64,000 bases of DNA from Arctopsyche grandis (Eukaryota; Arthropoda; Insecta; Trichoptera; Hydropsychidae), in contig NC_135362.1 of assembly GCF_051622035.1 (NCBI RefSeq), positions 10,295,501 to 10,359,500 of the forward strand, in the 5' to 3' direction. Below the pieces are notes generated by a model. The model did no database searches, was not told the origin of the DNA, and saw nothing but the letters and a program-made list of their open reading frames with translations. A program made the position numbers and the translations under genes. Below, in pieces: positions 26,501 to 39,732 of the stretch (position 1 is the first letter of the stretch; every line of letters starts with the position of its first letter).

Positions 26501-29500
26501 TTTTACACAAACCAATTCTTATAAATGTCGTAAAGTAATAAATTAGCTTATAATGTTACAAAAATATTTTTGACTGAAAATTCGCCAGATAATTAATTAT
26601 ACGTATTTTAAATCAAAAAAAAAAAACAATCAATAGAATTAGCATCCGACTATTGATTTCAATACTCACTTTTGGCGCAGCAATACTAAATTTTAAATTA
26701 AAGACTACAAAAACCAAAAACCTGTAAAAACTTAATATTTTTTTAAACGCTCATGAATATCTCTTAAACAGGAGCAAGCCAACAAAAATTATTGTTATAT
26801 TCAAATTCAATCGGTTAAACTTGGTAAAGATTGATTAATCTCCGCTCCGATAGTTAAAAAACGAATAACGCCCGGCAAATCAAATATCAAATGGGTTGCC
26901 AATAACAAAAATAAAATTTGATAATGAATTTATTATAAAAAATAATAATAATAAATAATTGATTACAATTTATTAGTTGTAAATGCGATGCGATTAGAAT
27001 AAAAACCGATGCGAAATTTCATCTAACTGTCAAATGCATCATAACCTATGTACAATGTCAAAATCGTTCTCAGAAATGAACTATTAATCACATTTTATAA
27101 TTTTTTTAATATATTATTTACTAATTTCCATATATTTTAATATAATATAGCAATTTACATTTAAAAAATTATATGTAATGTTTAGTTTTTATAACAAGTT
27201 CCCTATCAAATTTTATTTTTTATACTGGCAACCCATTTGACGTTTGATTTGGCGGGCGGACCCCGATTGGGTCGTGCGAGCTATTTTAAAGATATTAATT
27301 TGACATTAAATGTCGTTTTGACATATGTATGTACATATGTCGTGTAATTTATGTCATAGCCGTGCGAAAAATTTTTTCCCTTAAAAACGTGATTTTTTGT
27401 TGCTCAATGTTATGTATTGACTTAATCCTATCAATACTCCTTATTTATTTTATTTTACGCATTTATGTATGTATTTTAAAATTTACTTAAAAGGATTTAT
27501 TTACTTCATATAAAATAATTCTATATAAAAATAAGTTGCTTGTTTGATTATATACCCCTGTGATTTTTCATCAGTCATATTTGCGGTCCTTGTAAAGTGT
27601 TCTAATTTCACCACCTTAAGAAATGTCTAGAAAGAAAGGTGGGAAAAATGGCGCAGCCGCCCCTGCGAACCGCCTACGATCAACATTGATGACTGTTGTT
27701 TCTGTTTATAGATGATGTCCAACACGAGTGCCAGCAGCAGCAGTAGGGTGGCTTCCTCGCGGCATCAGACGCTCTCCTCGTCAGAGATGAAAGCGAACTC
27801 GATGAAGTCGGACTTGTCCGAACTGAAGAGCTCCATCTCTGAAATGAAAAATCTGTCCAAGATAAGGTGATAACGAGTCTCTCATACGTACATATCTTTT
27901 ATACAAACCGCGACGCGAAAAAGTTCATAAAGTGTTTTAAAAATCGCACAACTACCGATAAATATTACATTTAAATCAAACATCGCCGGCAGCAGACATC
28001 AGTCAAAATGACATCAGCCATGTTGGAAGTTCTCGAAATGTATGTATATTATTATGTATGAACAGTGTGTGCTTCGCGTCGATTCTAATTATGATTTGTG
28101 TAGTGTCGGTCAATGTTGACATTTTTGCAAGCGCGATTTAATCGGAAATATTTGGAAAGACAGCAGCTTTTTGGCATGCTACGTATGTATATGAATTTTG
28201 ATTTTTTTTTAGATGTTTCTAGCATTCGATTTGAATTATTCAAGAGTTATTTTTTGACGTCTACGTATACTAATGCATGCAATTGTAACACACATAGGTA
28301 AATTTGAATATGACGGTCGTGACATTAACATTTACGCGGACTTCATTATCGCCAGAGTTTGGCAACATTTCGATTCCAGTTTTTTGTCTAAAATAGTTCT
28401 TTTCTACTAGATTCGGATGTAAACTTTCCAACCTCTGTTTTAAAATCAAAATAAAATATAATTCAATCACATTTTATGTACTTTTATTTTAAAACTTTTC
28501 CGATTGCATATGGTTTAATCAATAATACGTATCTATTACCAAACAAAAGTAGAATGCGATCAAGCAAAAGCGTCTTTCCAAAAACAATGAAGTTTACTGA
28601 TCAATTTTATGATGCAAATAGACGAAATATATACATATACTGTTAACGTTTTTGTTCAAAAACAACAATGGTTATCGACATCTGTGTTTTATCATATTTG
28701 CTGTGGCGAACCGTAAACAATGTTTTTTTGCATACAGATTTTTTTTTTTGTGTTTTGTAATCATTTAGTCATTTACAGTCGTTCGTCGAAATATAACGTC
28801 GGTTTTCCACATTTTCATCTCCGAGAGACAGATCGAGCGTTTTGTGAAAATTCAGTCGAGAGTACATATTTGTACAGACACTCAATACACACAACATTTC
28901 TTCGTAATGTATAAATCACAAATTTCCCGCGAATAATCAGAAAATTCCATGAAAATTAGTTTGAACGTATGTACATGTATGTACGAACATTTATACAAAT
29001 GTACACATGTAGTATATACAAACTGTGCAAACATTAAGAGACATACATTTATATCATTCGGTATGCAATACTACACTACATAGATAACAGTATTTTTACA
29101 AGGCTCTTCTATGTTTTTAAATCTATTTTTGTTTGTCGGTCAACAGAATGCTCGATTTCATTGTTGAAAGCGTTGATGTGATACGCCAATTTGGCATTGA
29201 AGTTTATTTGCCGTCAATTAAACACGAGCAAACTTTTAAATGTACATATTTTATTCTATTTTCAGATTGCGCAATTCGATGGAGAATCTGGTCGATGCGA
29301 CCGATACTTCGGGATGCGACGATGGACCAGTTGTGACGTTTCCCGATGCCGAAACTCCCCCGCCGATCGTCGGGCCGGTTGATCTCCCCATGTCCATGTC
29401 CATGTCCATGTCGCCGCTGTCTTCGTCGGCCAACAACTCCTCGCAAATGTTGGCCTCGATGAATTCAAGTGAGTTGTGATGAATCGAGTGTTTTGTTGCA

Positions 29501-32500
29501 ATACGATCGTGTCAATTGTGTGTTGCACTTGTGATGGAAAAACAACATTAAATTTCTTATCGAAATGTTACAATGTTTCTCGAACTGTTTTATATTATGA
29601 TTGGAGTAAGGTTCCGCGACAAATTGCTCACCGACCTAACGCTCACAGATAAATGGCTCACGGAATTTTTCGTATACTTTCCATACCCATAATATAATAT
29701 GCTTAATTTATTTATGGATTTTAGATATTTTTCTCGCTATTCTTAGTTGTTAATCGTTTGAAGATCAAGTCGATTGGGGGCCCAGGCGCAATTTGATTTT
29801 GCCCTCGTCCCCTCGTCCCAAATAAATAGTGTAATTTTTTCACAAATTCAAAGATATTTACCAAATTTGAAAAAAATGTTAAAGTCCAAACAATTTATTA
29901 TCATTTTATTAGTCTTTTGAATGAATCCGGTCCCTTGTTAGAGCCCCTATTGCGCCTGTGTGATGATTAAAGAGCGGACCCAGAGCGCGCTGTTCATTGT
30001 TCACATGTTGTAAATGCATTGTTAAAGGTTTGCCGAACCTTTTTTACAAAGCATTTACAATAATGGAACAATAGACGGCGCGCTCCCGGTCCTACCTCCA
30101 GTGATGATTCTCTAATGCTTACATGTGTTGATTGTCTTATATCATGACGGTGTTAAATCGCACCATAAAAAGGACTGTTTTATTCATAAGTGTACTCAAT
30201 ATATTACATATTCACAATCATTGGTCTCTAATACAGTTTTAATGTATACGTATTTGCTTCCTATACATTTAAAAATTTTGTGGTTAAAAACAATGGATAA
30301 ATATTTGTATATAAAATACGTATATCAACTAACAAAAATTGAATTATAGAAATTCAAAATCATCATTGCATTTCATCTGTGATCCTTCTTTGTCGGAATT
30401 GGAAGCTGTTGACAGAAATTTTTAATTTTTTTCTAAATGAACAGTTGATCATTTACACTTCCAACTTTTTATTTTGTAAATTACATTTATAAAAAATCTT
30501 ATTTTTTTTTATCTATTATATAATACATACATATGTAGTATCAATAGAAGTTTTGTAATCATGAGAAAATCCGATTTGAATCGTTTTCATTTTTTCATTG
30601 TTGAGAAGAAATTGATATCTCCAGATCATAGTCCTTTCTTACTCTGCAGTACGTCTTCTATAGACTGCAATAAAGCATTATATATTGATTTAGTTCATAA
30701 TATGATCAAATATCAAAAATAATATATGTATATTCAAACGAGGTAGCCCTATCTATCGTTCAACGAATTTCCTTATAGAATGATCTCAGTTTGAGAAGCA
30801 TCGTTCCACCATCATTAAATTATGAATAAGACCACCGAGTCATTCGCTACATATCAGTTTGATAGTTAACATCTTGTCGCAACTACAGTGCGACGATCTA
30901 CGCAAGCCTAGACGCTAGTAAAAACTTTGCTTTGTTGTCGTCCCAGGTTCCATGGATACGATGAAGTTCGAGCAGAAACGCATGACGTCGGCCTCCTCAA
31001 AAGTCGTCACGGAAGGTTTCAGCAGCTCCACGAGCGAGGAGCAGAGAAGACGCGAACGAGCACTGGAGACCAGAGCAGCCGAAAGGAGCGCTTTCAAACA
31101 GGTACCACTTACAATAGATAACCTGACGATGTCAACACGCACCAAACCACCTGAATTATACTTAAATTCCTATCAGCAATCTTGCTGAAATTTATCCGGC
31201 GATTCGTTCAAGACACCGACTATATTCCACCTATAAAATAATTCACTCTGAAGCTTTGTAATTGAATTTCATTCACAAATTCTTCCGACTGCTACTTTTA
31301 ATGCTGCGAATTTTCGAACGAGTATTTAATTATGACCAACGCTTTGATTGATCGTCCGATTCAACAACCCAGACATTATTAATACGTACATATGTAATAA
31401 AAATCAGTATGATTTAATTCATTCTTAGGCAATTTTACTGTGTCTACAGCACCTGGTTGTATTCTGATTATATGTATGTATGTACCTATGTACAATGGGT
31501 CGACTAAAGCAGGCCATTCACGGAACAATTTAGCATTCATCAGTGGCTCGCTATGTCACTTTCTATAGCGAGCTATTTTATCAAATAACAAATACCTTAC
31601 TTCATTTCTAAGAATCATTTTGTCAGAACAACGTATTCTTTTATCTACTGGAATTTAGGATCATATTGCACAATGCTTTTGATCTAATGTTTTTTATTTA
31701 AAAAATATATACATATATTTACTCAGATGACATTACGGGTTGCCCCTGAGCGACACCTATTGTATTGTAGCGTGGACGCGTAGAGGGGTTTTCGAGATCT
31801 AATTGAAAGATGCTGGTAGAGGTAGTTTATTGTTCTTGATCCGTCGGCCTGCCAGCTACGAATGAAGCACGAACCAAAACCGCCTAATATTTATACCTAT
31901 CGGGTACTCTCCGCACAGAGAGAGCATTGGATCGCGAGACCTTATTAGCTGTTGTATACAGCTTAGGTGATCAGCGTAAAATATATATTAGATAAACCAG
32001 TATAATCTCAATTTATTCCCGCATGGTTAGTATTAACGCAAACACCAAGCTATGTACATGCATATACTGCTGACTATAATTGACGACAGCGTACTGTCTG
32101 ATGTACAAAAGTCGACAAGTCGCAAAACGTCTAGGAGGAAAATCGAGGGATAAATTTTAACGTCAATAGGCTACATTATTGTGGATGAGTCGATTATTTC
32201 GCAGTGTTAAAGAGAGCTGCGAAATTCGTACCTAACACCTAGGAAATAATCGATACAGTGGTCGTTCGACTCTACCCATTTTCGCTACTTTTCGTTGTGT
32301 GGTGTCGGAGTGTTTTGGCACGCACCTCATTATTATTACTTGGCGTTAATTTAATTTCACACTGGATAATTATGGTCTTTGTATAATATATACATACACA
32401 TTGTATGTTGATGATAATGCCCTGCCCATGTCTATTCATTCACGCACAATGACACGACCTTCCACTGTGGCTGTATGTATACATACATACATGCATACGT

Positions 32501-35500
32501 ACATTATATAGGTATAATATAATGAAGCCCGGCATTTCGATCTGAGTGATTTTGTGATTGGAAATGCCATGAACATTGAGCTGTGTTTAGTTCCGCTTTG
32601 TGGTGTTTGAAAAGTCGTTTGTTTGTTTTCGCTATGAATCTTTGATATTGTGTACTGAGAAGCTCCTACTCATTATAGAATGTTGTTTGTTTAATACGTT
32701 GGGTCTGGTGTTTCTTGTCTGATCTCACATCTAAGTGTTGCATTTTTTAAACTTCGATGTTTATTTGTGATGTTACGGTCAAGGTGCATATATGTACCTG
32801 CGTACATACGTATGTAATATGTAGATTGTTTTTGCAGCTCATGCACTCTGAATTAACACTACGGCGATCAAATTAGCACTTTTAGTTGGATTGTTAACAG
32901 TGTGCTAGTTTTTGTCATAAAAAAGTCGGCTTTGATATTTTTTAAAGGAGAATATTATTTTAAAAAATGGGTACTACTATTTTTTAATATCTGAAAGAAT
33001 CCATACATATAATATGTTACATTCCAAGTGGATATGTCGTTCGTTCAAAAAGCAACCTGGCTAGTTATAGTGTACATAAAAGAACACATTGACAAACGAA
33101 CTAGTTTGTTCATTAACTATTAGGCATTAGGTTTTAGTTTTAAATCGTTTATCCCATTCTTAATGCATGTATGCTTACTCTGAATTGCAATATTTTAAAA
33201 ATTAGCCTAAGCGGGAATTATAGCCACGTAGTAATGTGGTTTCCATAGGATTTTTCTTTTAAATACTTTTGACATCTCAAAGGCTTCGATAGCTAAAAGT
33301 TTCATGCGACACCTGTTGAGTTTGAAGGGTTCCCGGAAGAATGCACTGAATTCTGGCGCAGTTTCGAGAAATTCCTCAAAAAATGGTTAGCCCTCAGATA
33401 ACATACAAATACTCCATGACGCTTTTTTGTGGAATTATATTGCGTTAGTTCTTCTTGAGCATCTTTGAAAAATGTCTTTGTTTGAAGATAGTTTTTGAAG
33501 ATAGTTTGAATCTATCCAAAAGCTATCTTCAAAGCAGTTTGAAGATAGCTTTTGACTGTTGGTACTTAAACTAAAACCAATAGTTAGTGTATGAACAAAC
33601 TAGCATGATAATGAACGAACAGGAGTGAACACTTAAACTACATATGTATAACATATATAATCTTCGTTTATATAAGTAAAAACTTCCTTACACCTAGTAG
33701 TTTGATTCATGCGCCTCAGCGTGTTACGAAACGTTGCACATTTACTTCTCTTTCTCGTTTAGTTCTTCTCCCCCTCCCTGATAATTATTTATTTTGCCTG
33801 GTATCTAAGTTATAAACTCTCCCAGCATATCTACATACTTCCCTGATTATAAATTTCCGAATGACAGTTAGTATATATTACATTCCTCTTCTTTTATTTG
33901 TTTATTTTACCTAGATAATATATAAAAATGCAATTTTTTCATTGGAAAAGTGACATTCTATGTTTGTATACGTAATTTTTAAATACAAAGCAATTTTCTT
34001 TGTCAAGTATATAATGCATATTGCGTGTTACGCTTTTAGCGCACTAATCGACTTTTCAGCTGTCGTGCTCTGCTCGCTCGATTAGTTCTGATAACAGTAC
34101 ACATCCAATTTAGTTATAAAACAGAACGATCGTTTAAGATTTCTTCCAACTGAGCATCTATGTAGCATTCCATTAGTTCCACCACTCGAAACTGCGTATT
34201 AATTTTTAAGCACGAAAATGTCATTAGCACATACATACATAGCAGAATACTCAAGTATGTATGTATATGTTTTCTATGCTGTAAAGATTTCTCGGAATTC
34301 ACTATCGCCGATGGTACTCCACATGCTTTGGCGTCGTCTGGGCAGGGTGGTGGGTGGTTTGAAGGGTGGGCTCGAGGTCAATCCTCCAATAAAACAGTAG
34401 CTCCCTTTGGGTCAGGGGGTGGGTGGTTGCTACCCTGAACCACTTCAGTTGCGCGCTCCCGCCGCTCTGGCTAGGTCGTCGTCAGACCTGACGGCTCCAT
34501 CGGCAGCCTGGCCAGGATGTGTGAGACACACCACCGTCTCCAGGCAGTATCGATCCTGGCCAGAGGAAGGCCCTGGCTCCGACGAGGATAGACCGGTTAT
34601 GTCTGCTGTCTTCGTGTCGTCTACCAGGGTGTTGCGCACATCCACGGCTATGTTCCGCTCGTTCAGGAACGCCTCGTTTCCACCTCTCAGCTCTCCGGTA
34701 ATCAACTGCCAAACTTTTCTTTGATTACAAACCTGATTTGATGTGTATTTTCGTAGTTTTTTTTGTTATTTTAGCGCACACTCTAGATTGTCGTTACGTA
34801 ACGTCAAACTTGTGCTTTTGCTAGGCAACGTTCTTATTAGGTTTTTATATGTTTTCATTTGTTGGGTTTATCGATCGACTTATGTATGTATGTATTTGTA
34901 TTTAACAAAGGTCGTTGTTATTTCAAGCGTTCAAACTATGGAGTATTTTGTGATATATTCCATTTAATTAATATCTTTGTGGAATCATTTGATTGCTTGC
35001 TATAGTGATTTTCATTTTTCTAGCTACATGCATTTCGTCTAAATTTTCTTTGAACATTTTAAGTAAACAACAATGATATTTTTAAACCGACAAAATTCAC
35101 TTTGAAGCTAAATTAGACTACGTATTAAAGAAAAATCATAAAATAAAGCATGTAGAATAAAACAACAGAAATAATATTAGGTACATATTATATGTATGTA
35201 CTTTGTCTAGCATTTTGGCATGTCCGGAACGCTGTATTATCGGCATAACGAAGAACGATTGGAAACGGAATCTATGGATGAGAAGTGTGACAAGGGTAGT
35301 TGCTATAGTGGATAGGGTGAAGAGATTGAAATGGCAATGGGCAGGTCGCGTGATCAGAAGAAAGGTGGACAAAATAAGTGCTGGAATGGTACCCGAGAGA
35401 ATGTAAAAGGGTGAAATGAAGATGATTAGAAAAATGTGTGGGGTGCGATGGATAAGAGTTGCTCAAAATAAAGACGAATGAAAGCACATTGGAGAGAACT

Positions 35501-38500
35501 TCATCCATCAGTGGATGGTGAATTACTGTAAGTGATTATATAATGTGTGCAATATGTAGTTTGGATGCTTTATGCATAACCTCGATTAGTTATAAGTATG
35601 TACATGCATACGTTCATTACTTTTTACTTTATCTATGCATGTAGTAATAGTATCATGCGAAAATTCAAACTTGAGATTTTGACTGATTCCGACTCAGATT
35701 CGATCACTGATCACGTTTTCATGAATTAGAACTTTTGTCTTGTGTAAGTTTGCTCGAAAGTTTGTATATCGAAAATGCTCTCATAGTCGGAATGTGTAAG
35801 TTTAGTATGTTATTATCAAATTTTGTTTTTTATTCTTGAAATACATAAATATATATGTACATAGATAGTCATGGGTTGGTCACATCCGATATTTTTACTC
35901 ACTTTATATGACATTGTCATGATTTACTTACGTATGCACAAAGATCATTGGCTTGTATGTGCTGGGTTTATAATGTTTGTGAAGTACATATTTAACTTAA
36001 ATTTTTGCAAACTGTAAACAAAGATAAATCCACAAATTGGATAGGTTGAAGAATTTTAGTATGGGAGTTGCCAGTAACAGCAATTTTGCTTAAGTTTTTA
36101 TAGTAAACGCTTTTCCCGCGTATTTTTCGTTCTCCCGAGCTTATGGATGCGGCATTAGATGTTTCGCCCCAAGGTCACACCTTTGGCGTTGTTTGACGTT
36201 AAAAGCGAACTTCGAGGTCAGAACCGTTCGCGAGGTTACTATTCCGGCGTGGAAAACAGCCAAAAGCTTCTTAGCGAGTTCTGTTTTGCTCTGCGTGCGC
36301 CTACACCCACGCACGTGCTCTCTCTCCTACCCAACGAAGCATACTTCTGGCGAAATAACCCAATAACGTCTGAAATAGTCGCGGGTGTGCGCTTCGGTCG
36401 GCAACACTCCGGACACGAAACTCCAATCAAAGTCACTCACTGTTTGTTTGACATTTAAATAACGTATTACCGATTTAGCCGGGCTAATGTCCGGTGGGAA
36501 TGCGCCCTGGCCAGTGCGCCGCGGCGCCCTTCGTCTCGCCTGTGGACCTCCCAGTAGTCCATCTTCCTTTGAACCACGAACTCCTCGTTCACCAATAGTC
36601 GAAACTCCGGGATCCGCTGCTCCTTTTCGTTCTCCCATAGTCGAAACTCCAGGATCCACTGCGCCTTTTCGTTCTCCCATAGTCGAAACTCCAGGATCTG
36701 CTGTGCCTCTTCGTTTCCCTATAGTCGAAACTCCGGGATCCACTGTACCTCCTCGTATCCCTTTGGAAAGTCCAAGGGTTACGTTCACCGAGATGCCCTA
36801 CAGTCCTAGGATACGTTGCGTGCCCGTCGAGCTGATCGTCGAAGAGGACGACTCCGACGATCGCAGTTGTACATCATCAGTGAGTTGGCCTTAGGATGGA
36901 TTATTTTTAAGCGCGTTTTTATTTGTGTGTGTGTGTATCTAGGGAATTCGCGTTTTTTATTGTGCGGGTTTTTCCGTAATATTTTCCATTCCTCGTATCA
37001 TTTTTTTTTGCGTTTATCAAAATGCTGCTACATATAAAGTCTGGCGTGATTCCAGAATTGTTTTTGAGATGCCGATTATGCCACATGCTCTCCTCTTCCA
37101 CCTGACAGTAACATTTTCCATTAAAAATTTACGTTAGAGTTTAATTACGATTGGTTAAAAAAATATCTTAGCCCGACTACATACGCTCAGAGTGACGAAC
37201 TACAATCAGCAATATTTGCTTCATATTGAAACTTCAATGGTGTTGAAAATGATGATCGGTGGTTTTTTTTTTAGATAAAATAAGTATTTTGTTGAATAAA
37301 CTACATATGTATGTATGTAATTTTCATTAGTTCCATGTACTTTGTTGCAGGCACAACATTCAGTATTGGCCGAAGAAGTTAGCCAACAAGAAGCGTCAAG
37401 TTTGAAAATGCAAACAGATTCTTACAGCAGTGAACAAAAGGCAAGCTCAATAGCCCAACAACAAGCTCGACAAACAGTTACATCTAGCGGCATGTTTACA
37501 CAAGGAAAACAATTCGCAAAGTCAAATATGACCATTACGCAAGGAATGAGCACGAGTTCTTCGAGCCACGTTTCGTCAACTTCACAGGTATTTAAACATA
37601 GACATTTCTATTTAATGAATAAACAAATGGAACGTGCACCCTAATAATTTGGTTTTTTTTTAATGATAGGTGAATCAATTGATGAATGGATCTGTAAAGA
37701 CGATGGAAGATGACCTATCAAATATTACTTTCGATGATCTTGATAGTCTCAACGCCAATTCTAGTAAGGTGGACGTCGAAAAAGCCATCACCAAATACAG
37801 TTCAAGCCTTGATGCATTTATAAAACGCTTAAAACAATCTCAAGTCAACGAAATAAATCTGAGAAAAGCCTTTTCCGATCTTGATAAGCTGAACCAAATT
37901 ATTCGTAGAGCTTGGGCCGTTCCGACGTACGGACACCAGTTGGGATATTCTCTCTGCAATGCTCTGAAAAATTCAGGCGGCTTAGATTTGTTGATGGCGA
38001 ATTGCGACGGAAACAATAGTGACCTTCAGTTTGCTTCAGCTCAACTTTTAGAACAGTGTCTAACTACTGAAAATAGAGCTCACGTCGTAGATAACGGCTT
38101 GGAAAAAGTAGTAAAAGTAGCATGTGTGTGTACAAAGAATGTCAATTCCGTCGATCATGCGAGAGTTGGTACCGGAATCCTCGAACATCTCTTCAAACAC
38201 AGCGAAGTCACCTGTAGCGATGTGATCAGACTCGGTGGTTTAGATGCAGTACTCTTCGAATGTAGGAAAAACGACGTTGAAACTTTGCGCCATTGTGCTG
38301 GAGCACTCGCCAATTTATCTCTATATGGTGGAGCCGAGAATCAAGAAGCCATGATCAAACGCAAAGTTCCCATGTGGCTGTTCCCATTAGCCTTCCACAA
38401 TGACGACAACATCAAATACTATGCCTGTTTAGCCATAGCCGTTTTGGTAGCTAATACTGAAATAGAAGCAGCTGTCTTGAAATCTGGAACCTTGGACTTG

Positions 38501-39700
38501 GTAGAGCCTTTTGTCACTTCTCACAATCCATCAGAGTTCGCCAGGTCTAATCATGCTCACGCTCACGGACAGAGCAAAAATTGGCTGCAAAAGTTAGTAC
38601 CAGTTTTGAGCTCAAAGCGCGAGGAAGCTAGAAATTTGGCTGCTTTTCACTTTTGCATGGAAGCTGGAATTAAACATAGTCAAGGCAAAACTGAAATATT
38701 TAGAGAGATCGGTGCCATAGAACCGTTGAAAAAGGTAGCTAGTTGTCCTAATGCGGTAGCTTCGAAGTATGCCGCTCAAGCCCTCCGGCTCATCGGAGAA
38801 GAGTTGCCTCACAAGTTGTCGCAACAAGTTCCTTTGTGGTCCATCGAGGATGTGAAAGAATGGGTGAAACAAATAGGATTCGCCGAGTGTGCAAATAATT
38901 TTGTAGATAGCAAAGTCGACGGTGATTTACTCTTACAATTGAACGAAGAAAATTTGATAACAGACATCGGTTTGATGAATGGAATTCGGAGACGTAGGTA
39001 AGCAAGCAAAATAAAACAATGCAAAAAATACTATAAAAGCTATTATTTAAGATACATATTCATATTAAACTTTTTGCAAACAGGTTCACTAGAGAATTAC
39101 AAAATCTGAAGAAAATAGCCGATTACAGTTCAAGAGATGCTAATAGCCTAAACACATTCCTACAAAACATCGGCGCCGAATACTGCATATACACCTATTC
39201 AATGCTGAATGCCGGAGTAGATAAGGATTCCATCCACAGTCTCAGCGATGAACAATTGGAGAACGAATGCGGAATTGTTAATAGTATTCATAGACTGCGC
39301 ATTTTGAGTTCCATCAAAAGTAAGTCGACTTTGAATCAATTGAAGTGTGTAATGTGTCGATGAATCGGTTGTTATTATTATTGTTGTTTTTCAATAGATC
39401 TCGAAAGTACTTTGTCGAGTATGAGCGAGGCAAATTTGGATAAGTCGTTGGACGTATTTGTGAGTTACCGTCGTTCGAATGGATCTCAATTGGCTAGTTT
39501 GTTGAAAGTCCACTTGCAACTGCGAGGATTTTCAGTCTTTATCGACGTAGAACGATTGGAAGCTGGCAAATTCGACAACAACCTTCTTCAAAGTATTCGA
39601 CAGGCTAAGCACTTTTTGCTTGTATTAACACCAAAAGCACTGGACAGATGCATGCAGGACGGCGAATGTAAAGATTGGGTTCACCGAGTAAGTATTATAC

Positions 39701-39732
<32 letters not shown>

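Noticed and set aside
36159-36458. 99-codon plus-strand frame upstream of the alternative first exon
   Set aside because: No domain, no good splice junction, and an overlapping minus frame is equally open; treated as promoter DNA.
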